NCBI GenBank assembly: GCA_019083985.1
Contig: JAHRCV010000003.1
Span: 372,001-436,000, forward strand
DNA from: Rhizobiales bacterium TNE-4
Lineage (GTDB): Bacteria > Pseudomonadota > Alphaproteobacteria > Rhizobiales > Beijerinckiaceae
Direction of reading: 5' to 3'
Length of the DNA stretch: 64,000 nt
The position numbers and the translations under genes are program-made. The notes beneath the pieces were generated by a model. That model was not told where the DNA came from, made no database searches, and saw only the letters and a list, made by a program, of their open reading frames with translations. Shown here piece by piece: positions 47,968-59,100 of the stretch; position 1 is the stretch's first letter, and each line of letters starts with the position of its first letter.

Positions 47968-49446
47968 TCAGTTCACGGCGATCTGGTTGACAGCAGGGTC
48001 CGGAGCCTTCGCACGGAAGGCATCGGTCACGGCTTTCGCCGCGCGCAGCGATCCGGCATCCATAGTCTTGGCAATCTCATCGCGCTGGCGGGCGGCTTCG
48101 GCATCCCCCTGCGCGGCCGCCAGAGCAAACCAGCTATAGGCCGCGACTGGCTTTTTCTCGACACCAAGCCCACGCGCGGTGAGCGTGGCGAGATTAAATT
48201 GGCTGTCGCGCAACCCATAATCGGCCGCGCGGCGGAACCATTCCGCAGCGAGCGCATAGTCAGGCTTGCCATCCGGCCCATCGGCATAAAGCACGCCGAG
48301 ATTGTGCATGGCCCGGACATGGCCCTTCTCAGCCGCGCGTTGGTAAAGCGCGCGCGCCAGAGCCGGGTTCTTCGGGGTGCCTTGGCCGCGTTCATAGAGA
48401 AGCGCGAGGCGGAATTGCGCCGCAGGCATGTCGCCAGCCTTCTCAAACAGCACGATAGCGCCGCGGAAATCGCGTGCCGGGCCATCCGCCAGCCGGACGC
48501 CAGCTTGATAGGCAGCGATGCCACTCACATCGTCCATCGGGCGTGCGGCCGTCACGGTGGCAGGTTGTGGCGCGACCGGCGGTGCTGAAATCGGTGTCGC
48601 CACAGGGACGGGTGCAGCTGCATAAGCGGGCACCGGTGAAGGTTGTGCCGCGGGCGCATAGACGCCCACATAATCCTGTCTCTGCGGCGCAGGTGCTGGT
48701 GCAGCGCCCTGCGGGGCGGGTGGCGTGCTAGCGCGTGTCCCCTGCCGGATTGAGCCGGTGATATCCGTCAGTTTTGGTGAGAATTGCGTCACGCTTTGTG
48801 CCAGCACAACGGCGATCGTGACGGCTGCTGCAACACTGGTCAGCGGATGACGGCTCACAAACTGGCTGCCGGGCCAGGTTTTGCCTCCCCGCACGCCCGC
48901 ATGCGGTGGACGGGCCGGTTCTAGTCGGGGTACGCCAATCTGGCCGGGCAGGGGGCGCGGTCCTGCCGGGCGTGCCGCCCGGCGACCAAAAGCCGGCGGC
49001 GGCTCTGCAACCGGCCCGGGCACGGGTGCGCGCGCGGATGGCGCTGTTTCAGGCTCCGTTCCGGTCAAATTCATGTGGTAGATCAGATCGTCGAGCGAGC
49101 GGCGGATCGAGCGGAGGAGCCGCATTTCGGCTTCGCCGAGGCTGCGATCAGCATGGAGTGTCGCGATCTTGTCGGACAGATCAGCAATCGCTTCCGTGAG
49201 GCGGTGGGAATCCATGCGGTCCGCCAATTGATCGATACTGTCCTGAAGTGTTTGAAATTCCGTTCGAAAGGGCGTGTTGAGCGGCGTTACATTACGGTGA
49301 TCAAGCGGCTCGGGCTCGCGCAGATGCGGTCTTGGGCGGGCTTTGAGATCGGCGAGAATTTGATCGAGCCGTGTTCCTGGCTCAGGCCGGTGCGGTGAAT
49401 CGTAAGGCTCCGCATATGCGTTTGTGCTGTTCGCCCACTGAGCCAT
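47968..49446 (-). CDS. Sel1-repeat protein with membrane segment
   Basis: A 492-residue protein. ATG 49446 (AQWANSTNAYAEP) is chosen; the frame extends 20 codons further. A coiled-coil part (about 60-140), a Pro/Arg-rich stretch, one membrane segment (about 200-220, VAAAVTIAVVLAQSV) and a Pro/Ala-rich linker lead to Sel1-like repeats (about 330-470, e.g. AQFRLALLYERGQGTPKNP). The topology resembles polar organisers such as PodJ, which is inference. Confidence 0.8.
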   Translation of the reverse strand: MAQWANSTNAYAEPYDSPHRPEPGTRLDQILADLKARPRPHLREPEPLDHRNVTPLNTPFRTEFQTLQDSIDQLADRMDSHRLTEAIADLSDKIATLHADRSLGEAEMRLLRSIRRSLDDLIYHMNLTGTEPETAPSARAPVPGPVAEPPPAFGRRAARPAGPRPLPGQIGVPRLEPARPPHAGVRGGKTWPGSQFVSRHPLTSVAAAVTIAVVLAQSVTQFSPKLTDITGSIRQGTRASTPPAPQGAAPAPAPQRQDYVGVYAPAAQPSPVPAYAAAPVPVATPISAPPVAPQPATVTAARPMDDVSGIAAYQAGVRLADGPARDFRGAIVLFEKAGDMPAAQFRLALLYERGQGTPKNPALARALYQRAAEKGHVRAMHNLGVLYADGPDGKPDYALAAEWFRRAADYGLRDSQFNLATLTARGLGVEKKPVAAYSWFALAAAQGDAEAARQRDEIAKTMDAGSLRAAKAVTDAFRAKAPDPAVNQIAVN

Positions 49447-49604
49447 GGTCAAAAAATCCGTGATGACAAAACCGAAATGAAAAACGCTCGTTCGGAAACA
49501 ATGCAAAATCAGGGTAAAGAATTGATAAATGAGTTTTGATGACGCATTTCGGGTTGTTCCGCCTGTTGCGTGGCACGCAGTTGAGCGGCTCGGTTTATTG
49601 TAAC

Positions 49605-49625
49605 CGTAAGTAACGTCTCCTTACG
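49605..49625. promoter_or_regulatory. Candidate MerR-type inverted repeat
   Basis: CGTAAG-N9-CTTACG in the 270-bp divergent gap between the Sel1 gene and the MerR gene, 92 bases before the latter. It could be an autoregulatory site. Confidence 0.35.
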
Positions 49626-49716
49626 TCGGCTTTCATCGCCAGACGCTGAGAGATCGCTTAGTCAGATTGCGACACCGGCGACAGTTCGCCGAATCTTATC
49701 AGGTCAGGAAAACTGT

Positions 49717-50124
49717 ATGTTGCGTGATGGTCAGAAGGCGGGACAGGCGGACAAGACTGTTCCCATGCATGCCGAAGGCGAAAGCGCTTTCACAATCGGC
49801 GATCTTGCTCGCGAATTCGGCGTAACGTTGCGCACGCTGCGTTTCTATGAGGATCGTGGCCTCATTTCGCCCCGCCGCTCAGGTATGACGCGCCTCTACA
49901 ACGAAAAAGCGCGGGCCCGCCTCGCTCTGATCCTGAAGGGCAAGCACCTCGGTTTCACCCTCACCGAAATCCGCGCGATGTTGGAATCGGAAGAAGGCGG
50001 CGGCGATCTCAAGCTGACCCCCGAACAGATCGTCGAGCAGATCGCTCATCTCGAGCAACAGAAGATTGATATCGACAAGGCCATCGCCGAATTGCGCGCG
50101 CAACAGAAGCGTTTGCAGGGCTAA
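49717..50124 (+). CDS. MerR family regulator of the beta-oxidation operon
   Basis: A 135-residue regulator. The MerR helix-turn-helix and wing FTIGDLAREFGVTLRTLRFY start at about residue 25, followed by a coiled-coil dimer helix; no metal-binding cysteines. AGGA lies 8 bases before the ATG. MerR proteins such as LiuR control acyl-CoA catabolism, and this one lies directly upstream of fadE-like, thiolase and FadJ-like genes. Confidence 0.85.
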   Translation: MLRDGQKAGQADKTVPMHAEGESAFTIGDLAREFGVTLRTLRFYEDRGLISPRRSGMTRLYNEKARARLALILKGKHLGFTLTEIRAMLESEEGGGDLKLTPEQIVEQIAHLEQQKIDIDKAIAELRAQQKRLQG

Positions 50125-50154
50125 GCCCAAACTCTCGTAAAAGTTGAATAAAAA

Positions 50155-50177
50155 CCCCGCCTCGCGCGGGGTTTTTT
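50155..50177 (+). terminator. Intrinsic terminator after MerR gene
   Basis: Stem CCCCGC / GCGGGG with a 5-base loop and six T. It starts 31 bases after the MerR stop codon and precedes the operon promoter region. Confidence 0.85.
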
Positions 50178-50180
50178 CGT

Positions 50181-50222
50181 TTGGCAGCTTCATGATTTCG
50201 ACATAGTTTAGAGGTGAACTAT
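50181..50222 (+). promoter_or_regulatory. Candidate promoter and operator of the beta-oxidation operon
   Basis: TTGGCA (50181) then 17 bases then TAGTTT (50204), with an inverted repeat ATAGTT-N8-AACTAT (50203-50222) over the -10 part. It lies 30 bases before the acyl-CoA dehydrogenase ATG. The repeat is a candidate site for the MerR protein or another regulator. Confidence 0.4.
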
Positions 50223-50251
50223 CTCGAGCTAAGCCATACGGAGCCTGAGCC

Positions 50252-52033
50252 ATGGTGCATTACCAAGCCCCGATCGGGTCCTACGCCTTTTTGTTTCATG
50301 ATGTTTTTGCAGTTGAGCACCTCCCCGGCCTGCCTGGTGCCGCTGATTTCACGCGCGACACCACGGAAGCCGTGTTGGAGGAAGCTGGCCGGCTCGCCAC
50401 CGAACGATTTCTGCCGCTGAATAGTGCGGGCGACCGGATCGGCTGCACGCGCAGCAAGGATGGGGTTACTACACCACCTGGCTTCAAAGACGCTTATGAC
50501 GCCTTTGCCCAAGGCGGCTGGATCGGATTGGCAGCCGATCCGGCTTATGGCGGCCAAGGCCTGCCCTATGCGTTGGGGACCGCCGTCAATGAATTGGTGA
50601 CGGCCGCCAATATGGCGCTCGCCATGGTGCCGGGCCTGACCATGGGCGCGATTGCCGCCATCGCGGCCAATGGCAGCGACGAACAGAAGCAATTTTACCT
50701 CCCGCACATGCTCTCCGGCCGTTGGACCGGCACAATGAACCTCACGGAACCGCAATGCGGTACCGATCTCGGCCTGATCCGGACGCGTGCTACGCCGAAG
50801 GGCGATGGTACCTATCGCATCAATGGCGCGAAGATCTTCATCTCGGCGGGCGATCACGATCTCGCCGACAACATCATCCACCTCGTGTTGGCGCGGATCG
50901 ATGGTGCACCGGCGGGGACGTCGGGGCTCTCTCTCTTCATCGTGCCGAAATTCAAGATCGGTGCCGATGGCAGCAATGGCGCGCCAAACGGCGTCACGTG
51001 TACAGCCGTCGAACATAAGATGGGCATTCACGGCAATCCGACCTGCGCCATGGCGTATGAGGATTCCGTCGGTACCTTACTCGGACAAGAAGGTAAGGGC
51101 CTCGCCGGCATGTTCGTCATGATGAACGAGGCGCGCCTTGGTGTGGGCGTGCAAGGCCTCGCTCTCTCCGATATCGCAACCCAAAACGCGATCCATTATG
51201 CACGTGACCGTGTGCAAGGCCGCGCCCTCTCAGGCCAACGCGAGCCCGGCTCTGCTGCTGATCCGATCCGCCGTCATGCCGATGTGCGCCGCATGATTTA
51301 CAACGGTCTCGGCTTTAATGAGGCCGCACGCGCGATGATTGTGCGCGCTGCGCTCGACAGTGATATCGCCCATCACGCATCCGATCCCGAATTGCGTCGC
51401 AAGGCCGCCGACCGGTTGGGCCTGCTCACGCCCATCATCAAGGGCGTCTTTACTGATCGCGGCTTTCAAAATGCCGTCGATGCGCAGCAGGTCTTTGGTG
51501 GCCACGGTTACATCGCTGAGTGGGGGGTCGAGCAATTCGTGCGCGATGCCCGCATTGCGATGATCTATGAAGGAACGAACGGCATTCAGGCCCTGGATTT
51601 CATCGGTCGCAAAATGCCCGCCGATGGCGGCCGCGCGCTCAAAGCCTTCATAACCGATGTGATGGCCGATATCGCACGCACCTCGGCCGATGAAACGCTC
51701 GGCCAATTCGGCAGGGCTTTGGCGCAGGCCCTCGGCGCGGCGCAGAAAGCCGCCTTCGTTCTGGCTGAAAATGGCAAGGCCAATCCGGATGATGCCGGTG
51801 CCGGGGCGCTCGACATGCTGCATGTCGCTGGCCTCATCGCTCTGGGTCAGATGTGGCTTCTCATTCTCGAAGCTGCGCTGCGCACACCCGAAGCGCCAGA
51901 AACTCAAGCCCGCCTCCTCAATGCGCAGTTCTTCTTCGAGCGCATTTTGCCCGAGACACGCACGCGTGTTGCGCGCATCATGATGCCGAGCGCTGGCATG
52001 ATGGCGTTCCACCCCGTGCTCGATGCCGCCTGA
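50252..52033 (+). CDS. Acyl-CoA dehydrogenase (long form, about 590 residues)
   Basis: A 593-residue FAD enzyme of the first beta-oxidation step. FAD/substrate segments MNLTEPQCGTDLG and the catalytic glutamate in MIYEGTNGIQALDF are present, plus the extra C-terminal acyl-CoA dehydrogenase domain of this long type. GGAG lies 8 bases before the ATG. Thiolase follows after 12 bases. Confidence 0.92.
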   Translation: MVHYQAPIGSYAFLFHDVFAVEHLPGLPGAADFTRDTTEAVLEEAGRLATERFLPLNSAGDRIGCTRSKDGVTTPPGFKDAYDAFAQGGWIGLAADPAYGGQGLPYALGTAVNELVTAANMALAMVPGLTMGAIAAIAANGSDEQKQFYLPHMLSGRWTGTMNLTEPQCGTDLGLIRTRATPKGDGTYRINGAKIFISAGDHDLADNIIHLVLARIDGAPAGTSGLSLFIVPKFKIGADGSNGAPNGVTCTAVEHKMGIHGNPTCAMAYEDSVGTLLGQEGKGLAGMFVMMNEARLGVGVQGLALSDIATQNAIHYARDRVQGRALSGQREPGSAADPIRRHADVRRMIYNGLGFNEAARAMIVRAALDSDIAHHASDPELRRKAADRLGLLTPIIKGVFTDRGFQNAVDAQQVFGGHGYIAEWGVEQFVRDARIAMIYEGTNGIQALDFIGRKMPADGGRALKAFITDVMADIARTSADETLGQFGRALAQALGAAQKAAFVLAENGKANPDDAGAGALDMLHVAGLIALGQMWLLILEAALRTPEAPETQARLLNAQFFFERILPETRTRVARIMMPSAGMMAFHPVLDAA

Positions 52034-52045
52034 AAGGAATGAGAA

Positions 52046-53254
52046 ATGGCCGAAGCTTACGTGTTCGATCATGTCAGGACACCGCGCGGGCGCGGCAAGG
52101 TGGATGGTGCGCTGCATGAGGTGCCGACGATCAGGCTCGCCGAAACGGTGCTCCGCGCCGTGCGCGAGCGCAATGGAGTGGAGGCCGAAGCGATCGATGA
52201 TGTCGTGCTCGGTTGCGTCGATCCAGTCGGTGAGGCCGGGGGCGATATCGCACGCGCCGCAGCACTTCTGGCTGATTATGGAAATACTGTTCCGGGTGTG
52301 CAGCTCAACCGGTTTTGTGCCTCAGGACTCGATGCGGTGAACTTTGCCGCTGCGCAGATCATGTCCGGCCAGCAAGACATGGCGGTGGCAGGTGGCGTTG
52401 AATCGATGAGCCGCGTCGGCATGGCGGCTTCGGGCGGTGCGTGGCCCTCCGATCCTGAGATCGCGATCAAATCCTACTTCATGCCGCAAGGGATTTCGGC
52501 TGATCTGATCGCCACGAAATATGGCTTCGACCGCAATGATTGCGATGCTTATGCCGTGGAAAGTCAGCGCCGCGCCGCGCAAGCTTGGAACGAAAATCGC
52601 TTCGAACGTTCCATCGCGCCCGTCAAAGACATCAACGGCCTAATCATTCTCGCGCATGATGAACACATGCGGCCCGAGGCCTCCATGCAATCGCTCGCGG
52701 CCATCAAACCAGCTTTTGCCATGTTCGGTGAACAAGGCGGCTTCAATGCGGTGGCCATTCAGGCCCATCCCGAAATTGAAGCGATCAACCATGTGCATCA
52801 TGCAGGCAATTCATCCGGCATTGTCGATGGTGCCGCAGCCGTGTTGCTGGGAACGAAAGAGGCTGGCGCTGCGCAGGGGCTCAAGCCACGCGCGAAAATC
52901 CGTGCCTTTGCCAATATTGGCTCCGAGCCCGCTCTCATGCTGACCGGGCCCGTCGATGTCACCCGCAAATTGCTCGCCCGCGCCGGTATGGCGATCGGCG
53001 ATATTGATCTCTTCGAAATCAACGAAGCGTTTGCGTCGGTTGTCCTGCGTTACATGCAGGCATTCGATCTCGATCACGCCAAAGTCAACCCGAGTGGCGG
53101 CGCAATTGCTTTCGGGCATCCGCTCGGTGCCACCGGTGCCATGATCTTCGGCATGGCCATTGATGAACTGGAACGCACCGGTAAATCAACGGCGCTCGTC
53201 ACACTTTGTATCGGTGCCGGCATGGGCACAGCCACCATCATCGAACGCGTGTGA
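52046..53254 (+). CDS. Acetyl-CoA acetyltransferase (3-ketoacyl-CoA thiolase)
   Basis: A 402-residue thiolase. The acyl-binding Cys91 ([11 protein letters not shown]), His358 ([11 protein letters not shown]) and Cys388 (TLCIGAGMG) complete the active site. AAAGGA lies 7 bases before the ATG. Cleaves 3-ketoacyl-CoA in the last beta-oxidation step; operon middle gene. Confidence 0.93.
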   Translation: MAEAYVFDHVRTPRGRGKVDGALHEVPTIRLAETVLRAVRERNGVEAEAIDDVVLGCVDPVGEAGGDIARAAALLADYGNTVPGVQLNRFCASGLDAVNFAAAQIMSGQQDMAVAGGVESMSRVGMAASGGAWPSDPEIAIKSYFMPQGISADLIATKYGFDRNDCDAYAVESQRRAAQAWNENRFERSIAPVKDINGLIILAHDEHMRPEASMQSLAAIKPAFAMFGEQGGFNAVAIQAHPEIEAINHVHHAGNSSGIVDGAAAVLLGTKEAGAAQGLKPRAKIRAFANIGSEPALMLTGPVDVTRKLLARAGMAIGDIDLFEINEAFASVVLRYMQAFDLDHAKVNPSGGAIAFGHPLGATGAMIFGMAIDELERTGKSTALVTLCIGAGMGTATIIERV

Positions 53255-53263
53255 GGTCGCATT

Positions 53264-55474
53264 ATGGATAAGAACGCGCTCAAACAATTTCGCTTCACCC
53301 TCGATCATGATGGCATCGCACTCATTGAATGGGACATGCCCGGCCGCTCGATGAACGTCTTCACTGAGGACGTCATTCGCGAATTATCAATGATTGTTGA
53401 TCACGTCGCGAGCGACCCCGCTATTAAGGGTGCTATCATCGCCTCGGGCAAACCGGATTCGTTTTCTGGCGGCGCTGACCTGACAATGCTTGAGGGCATT
53501 GCGCGGCGCTATGCTGAGACGGCGAAGATCAAGGGCGAAGAGACGGCAATCCGCGAATTTTACGACGAGACACGCCATCTCACACTCTTGTTCCGAAGGA
53601 TCGAAACATGCGGCAAGCCTTTTGTGGCCGCAATCAATGGGATTTGCGTTGGTGGCGCGTTCGAAATGTCGCTTGCCTGCCATCGTCGTATCGTGACGTC
53701 CCATCCCAAAACGCGTGTTGGTCTGCCGGAAATCAAAGTGGGTATTTTCCCTGGCGGTGGCGGTACGCAGCGCGTTGCCCGCCTGATGCCAACCGATCAT
53801 GCTTTGCAGCTTCTGTTCAAGGGCGATCAGATCAAGCCAGAAATGGCCCTGAAGTTTGGCCTTGTGCATGAGGTGGTCCGGCCTGAGGATTTGCTCGATG
53901 CGGCACGGACTGCGTTGCGCAAAGGCATCTCGCCCGTGGCACCGTGGGATGAAGAGAAATTCAAGCTCCCTTCAAACAAAGTATTTTCGCCACAGGGCAT
54001 GATGATTTGGCCCGCGGCCAATGCCATTTATCGCCGCGAAACCTACGACAATTATCCGGCAGCAAAAGCCATTCTGCAAAGTGTGCATGAAGGCCTGCAA
54101 TTGCCAATGGATCAGGCGCTGACCGTCGAAAGTCGGTGGTTCGCCCATGTGTTACGTACGCCGCAAGCGCGCGCCATGATCCGCTCGTTGTTCGTCTCAA
54201 TGCAGGACATCAACAAGGGAGCGCGTCGCCCGAAAGATCAACCACCCACCGAGATCAAGAAGCTGGGTGTTGTGGGTGCTGGTTTCATGGGTCAAGGAAT
54301 TGCGTCGGTGGCAGCGCGCGCGGGCATCGAGGTCGTGATGATCGATCGCGACAAAGAGAGCGCTAAGAAGGGTCGCTCGGCCATTGAAGCGAAGATTGCC
54401 GAAAGCGTGGGAAAAGGGCGCGTGCCGCCGGACAAGGCGTTCGAAACCATCAGCCGTATCAAGGCCAGCGGTGATTATGCGGCGCTTGCAGGTTGCGATC
54501 TCGTGATCGAAGCGGTGTTCGAGGATCCAAAAGTAAAGGCGGAAACGCTCGCACGCATCGCGGCGATTGTGGGCGATACGGTGATTGCCTCAAACACGTC
54601 AACGCTTCCCATCAGCGGATTGGCGAAGGCGGTGCCGGACGCAACCCATTTTATTGGTATCCATTTCTTCTCACCTGTTGAGAAGATGATGCTGGTCGAA
54701 ATCATTATGGGGAAACAGACGGGCGGCCGTGCGCTCGCGACCGCGCTCGATTTCGTTCGCAAGATTGGCAAGACGCCCATCGTCGTCAATGACGCGCGCG
54801 GCTTCTATGCCAATCGCTGCGTCGGAGCCTATATCCGCGAAGGCCATCTGATGCTGGAGGAAGGCGTTCCGCCAGCGATGATCGAGAATGTCGCGCGCAT
54901 GGCGGGCATGCCTGTCGGTCCGCTTGCTCTCAATGATGAGGTCGGGATTGATCTTGCCTGGCGCATCGTGAAGGCCACCGAAGCGCAGGAAGGTGCGGGC
55001 GCTGTTGATCCGCGTCAGGCTGCAGTCCTCCAAGCACTGGTTGAAAAGGACGGCCGTTATGGCCGGAAAAACGGCAAAGGCTTCTATGACTACCCTGCCG
55101 AAGGGGCGAAGCGCCTCTGGCCGGGCTTGGCCGCCTTCGCAGCGGCACGGCGTGATCCCGATGCCATCGATGTCGAGACGCTGAAGCGTCGGTTTCTCGT
55201 TGTTCAAGCGCTGGAAGCTGCACGCACCTATCTCGATGGCATCGTCACCGATCCGCGTGAGGCTGATGTCGGTGCTATTCTAGGCTTCGGCTTTGCGCCC
55301 TTCACGGGCGGGCCTCTCTCGATGATCGATGGCATGGGCGTGGGACGCTTCAACGCGCTGTGCGACGGTCTCCGCGCTGTCTATGGCGCGCGGTTTGACG
55401 TGCCGCAGGGCCTGCGCGATATGGAGGCACGAGGAGCAACCTTCTACGGCGAGGCGCAGCGCGCCGCGGCGTAG
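53264..55474 (+). CDS. Enoyl-CoA hydratase / 3-hydroxyacyl-CoA dehydrogenase (FadB/FadJ type)
   Basis: A 736-residue bifunctional enzyme. The N-terminal crotonase domain (about 1-200) has [10 protein letters not shown] and [17 protein letters not shown]; the dehydrogenase starts near 325 with [20 protein letters not shown] (NAD-binding) and includes [13 protein letters not shown] lies 7 bases before the ATG. Middle reactions of beta-oxidation; the thiolase gene is upstream by 9 bases. Confidence 0.94.
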   Translation: MDKNALKQFRFTLDHDGIALIEWDMPGRSMNVFTEDVIRELSMIVDHVASDPAIKGAIIASGKPDSFSGGADLTMLEGIARRYAETAKIKGEETAIREFYDETRHLTLLFRRIETCGKPFVAAINGICVGGAFEMSLACHRRIVTSHPKTRVGLPEIKVGIFPGGGGTQRVARLMPTDHALQLLFKGDQIKPEMALKFGLVHEVVRPEDLLDAARTALRKGISPVAPWDEEKFKLPSNKVFSPQGMMIWPAANAIYRRETYDNYPAAKAILQSVHEGLQLPMDQALTVESRWFAHVLRTPQARAMIRSLFVSMQDINKGARRPKDQPPTEIKKLGVVGAGFMGQGIASVAARAGIEVVMIDRDKESAKKGRSAIEAKIAESVGKGRVPPDKAFETISRIKASGDYAALAGCDLVIEAVFEDPKVKAETLARIAAIVGDTVIASNTSTLPISGLAKAVPDATHFIGIHFFSPVEKMMLVEIIMGKQTGGRALATALDFVRKIGKTPIVVNDARGFYANRCVGAYIREGHLMLEEGVPPAMIENVARMAGMPVGPLALNDEVGIDLAWRIVKATEAQEGAGAVDPRQAAVLQALVEKDGRYGRKNGKGFYDYPAEGAKRLWPGLAAFAAARRDPDAIDVETLKRRFLVVQALEAARTYLDGIVTDPREADVGAILGFGFAPFTGGPLSMIDGMGVGRFNALCDGLRAVYGARFDVPQGLRDMEARGATFYGEAQRAAA

Positions 55475-55498
55475 AGCCAGGCGGAAGGCGTGAGGCAC

Positions 55499-56122
55499 GT
55501 GTCAGAACAGATCGATTATTTCTTCTCGCTCGCCTCGCCTTGGGCTTATCTCGGCCACGCCAAATTCGTTGCGATGACCCGGGCCCATGGGCTCAGCATC
55601 AATTATTGCCCTGTCCATCTGCCCGATGTGTTTTCTGAGACGGGCGGTCTCCCCTTGCCGAAGCGCCATCCCGCGCGGCAACGCTATCGCCTGCTCGAGA
55701 TGCAGCGCTGGCGCGTCAAGCGTGATGTCGATCTGGTGATCTGGCCAAAATTCTGGCCATTCGACCATCAATTCGCTGATCGTACCGTGCTCGCGGCAGC
55801 CATGATGGGGCATGACCCGGCTGACTATCTCGAACTCTGTTTCCGCGGTGTTTGGGCGAATGATCTCAATCTCGGCGATCACGCCGTGCTCGAAGGGCTC
55901 GCGCGCCGTGCTGGCTTAGATCCCGTTGCCATTTTGGCTGCGGCCGATAGCGCGATGGTGGTCGAGGCCTATCAAGGCAATGTTGGCAAAGCGATTGCGA
56001 TGAATGTCATCGGCTCACCCTGCTATGTCCGCCGTGGCGAAGTCTTTTGGGGTCAGGACCGTCTTGAATTACTCGAAGATGCAATTGTGAGCGACAGGCC
56101 ACCTTACAGCGCTGACGTCTAA
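55499..56122 (+). CDS. DsbA-fold isomerase-like protein (2-hydroxychromene-2-carboxylate isomerase / kappa GST family)
   Basis: A 207-residue thioredoxin-fold protein. IDYFFSLASPWAYLG (serine in place of CxxC) and the cis-Pro loop NVIGSPCYV are typical of the HCCA isomerase/kappa glutathione transferase family. GTG 55499 is preferred for the GGAAGG 10 bases upstream; GTG 55490 is possible. Last gene of the beta-oxidation unit; true substrate unknown. Abuts the hybrid kinase gene. Confidence 0.82.
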   Translation: MSEQIDYFFSLASPWAYLGHAKFVAMTRAHGLSINYCPVHLPDVFSETGGLPLPKRHPARQRYRLLEMQRWRVKRDVDLVIWPKFWPFDHQFADRTVLAAAMMGHDPADYLELCFRGVWANDLNLGDHAVLEGLARRAGLDPVAILAAADSAMVVEAYQGNVGKAIAMNVIGSPCYVRRGEVFWGQDRLELLEDAIVSDRPPYSADV

Positions 56123-59100
56123 TCACTCGGCTGCCGTTCGCAGTGCGCGGGCTTGGGCAAGCAAAGAGCGAAGGGCAGCAGGCCGCAACGGCTTGTGCAG
56201 AACATGGATCGATTTTTCCGCCGCCGCATCGCGCACTTCTGGTGAACGATCTGCGGTGACGAGGATCGCGGGAATATCCATACCAAGCTTCCAGCGCAGC
56301 GCGACGATGGCTTCGATCCCATCGCCATCATCGAGATGATAATCCGCCACAATGGCGTCCGGCGCTGATTTATACGGGCGGATCTCCGTCATCGCGTCTT
56401 TGAGATTGGGCGCTGTCACCGCAACACAACCCCAGCCCGTCAAGAGCCGCTTCATGCCGTCGAGGATGGCAGGTTCATTGTCGATGGCGAGCACAAGCGT
56501 GCCGGCCAATGGCGCACCAATCGTCGGGACGCTGACTGTCTCCTGATCTGTTTTCGGCAGCGCCTGCGTGATCGGTAGCGTGACCGAGAAACATGACCCG
56601 CGTCCCGGTTCCGATTGCAGGTCCACAGCATGGTCGAGCACGCGCGCAATCCGCTCAACAATCGAAAGACCAAGGCCCAAGCCGCGCGCCACGCGCGCCC
56701 CCTGTTCGAGCCGTTGAAATTCTTGGAATACTTCGCGACGTTTATGATCGGGAATGCCAAGGCCCGTATCCCAGACCTGAATGATTGCGCGCCCCTTATC
56801 GCGCCGCGCGCCGACCAGAACGCGCCCACGCGGCGTGTATTTGATCGCGTTTGAAATCAGGTTCTGCAAAAGGCGGCGCAGCAGGCGTCGATCGGAGCGG
56901 ACGGCGAGCGATGTTTTCACGAAGACGAGATCAAGCCCCTTCTCCTTCGCAATCGGATCAAATTCACGCTTCAACTGCGCAAGGATATCGTCGATCCGGA
57001 ACACGCCGATCTCGACTTGCATGGCACCCGCATCGAGGCGCGAAATATCGAGAAGCGCCGTCAGAATATCTTCAACCGCTTCGAGCGAGGCATTGATGTT
57101 TTCAGCGAGCGCCGGATCATCCTGCGTCTGGGCGGTTTCAAGCAAGGTCGTCGCATAGAGGCGCGCCGCATTGAGTGGCTGCAGAATGTCATGGCTGGCG
57201 GCGGCCAGAAACCGCGTTTTCGATTGGTTGGCTTCTTCTGCTTCGCCTTTGGCGCGTTCAAGTTCGCCGTTCAGCCGCGTCAATTGTTCGGTACGCTCGA
57301 CGACGCGTTTCTCAAGCGTCTCATTGGCGCGTTCGAGGGCTTCTTCCGCCAGCACTTGTTCGGTCACATCCGTATAGGTGGTGACGATGCCGCCATCCGG
57401 CATATGGGCAGAGCGAATTTCGATCACGATGCCGCTGTTGCGCAGGCGCACACGCACGGGATCGTGATCATTGACGAAGCTTTCGAGCCGGTCAGCGATG
57501 TAATCATCCGGCGGGCCATCGCCATAGGTGCCACGCTGCGCGTTAAAGCGGATGATTTCATCAAGGCCAACCCCCGTCCGCGTCAACGTATCGGGAAGCT
57601 GGAAGAGCGCTTGGAATTCACGGTTCCAGCACATCAGCCGAAGATCGCGGTCGAACACGGTGATGCCCTGACGCGCGTGGTCGAGTGCGTGCTGCAGAAG
57701 GTCGCGATTATATTGGATGGCGGCCGATGCGTCGTCGAGCAGTTTCAGCGCTGCTTTCTTCGTCACATTCCGGCGTCGTAACAGAAGTGTAATCACAAGA
57801 CGTGATGAGGCCGCGCCAATCGCCGAAGCGAGTTCATGCTCCGCGAAGCGCAGAAGATGAATGTCGGCTTCCGCGCCGGGCTCTAAAGCCTGCCCACGTT
57901 TACGAGCAAAATCTGTGAAGGCCTCATGCGTGCGCTCCGTGCCGAGATAGCGCGCCACGGCTGTCTGCAGATCGCTGACACTCACCGAAGTGCGCCACAG
58001 CCGGAAGGCTTGGGCCATCGCCGGTTTTTCGGAGGAGACGAATGCGCTGGCTTGCAACCGCTCAAGCGGCGTCGCGCTCGTCATAATCGAGACGCTGGTG
58101 AAGGCGAGAATGTTGAGGCTGAGGCTCCACAATGTGCCATGCACGATGCGGTCGAGGCTGCTCGGGCCGGGCGATAGAAAATCAAGCCCAAGCGTATCCT
58201 GAATATTGCCGAGAAGAATAAAGAGCGGTTTCAGATCTTGAACCGACGGCAGCAGAAGCAGAACGGCCCACACGAAAATACCGGTTGTCAGCCCTGCGAT
58301 CGCGCCTTTGGCGTTTGCACGCCGCCAATAGAGGCCTCCGAAAAAAGATGGCGCAATTTGCGATGTCGCCACAAAGGAAATGAGACCAATGGCGGCAAGG
58401 GCCTGTTCGGTCGAAGCGCGATAATAGGCATAGCTGAGCAGCATCGTGACGAGAATGGCGCCGCGCCTGATCATCAGCACGCGTCCACCCATGTCGCCTC
58501 CGCTTGCCGATGCGAGCACGGCGCGTCGCCGTAACAAAACCGGCATCACAAGATCGTTCGACACCATGATTGCAAGGGCGACCGAGGCCACAATCACCAT
58601 GGCGGTCGCGGCTGAGAGACCGCCAATAAACGCGATCAACGCGAGAATGGGCGCGCCGTGATAAAGCGGCAATTCAAGCACCGCCATGTCATGATCAATG
58701 CCGCCGGGCATCAGCATGTCGGATGCAAGCGCAATCGGGATAACAAAGATATTGATGGCAACGATATAGAGCGGGAACGCCCACGCGCCGACTTTTACAT
58801 CGTCTTCATTGCGGTTCTCGACAATGGTGACGTGAAACTGGCGCGGCAACAGAAGGATGATCGATCCCGACAGCAGTGCGATGACGATGAACGCAAGTGG
58901 GCCATTGCTGCGATCCAAGAGCGGTACGATGTCGTTGCGCTGTGCCGCCCGCGCGAAAATATCGGCGATACCATCAAACAGGCCGTAGCTGACAAAAAAG
59001 CCAACCGCGATGAAAGCCACGATCTTGATGATCGATTCAGCCGCAACCGCCAGCATCAACCCGTCTTGATGCTCCGTGGTATCGACTTGCCGGGTGCCGA

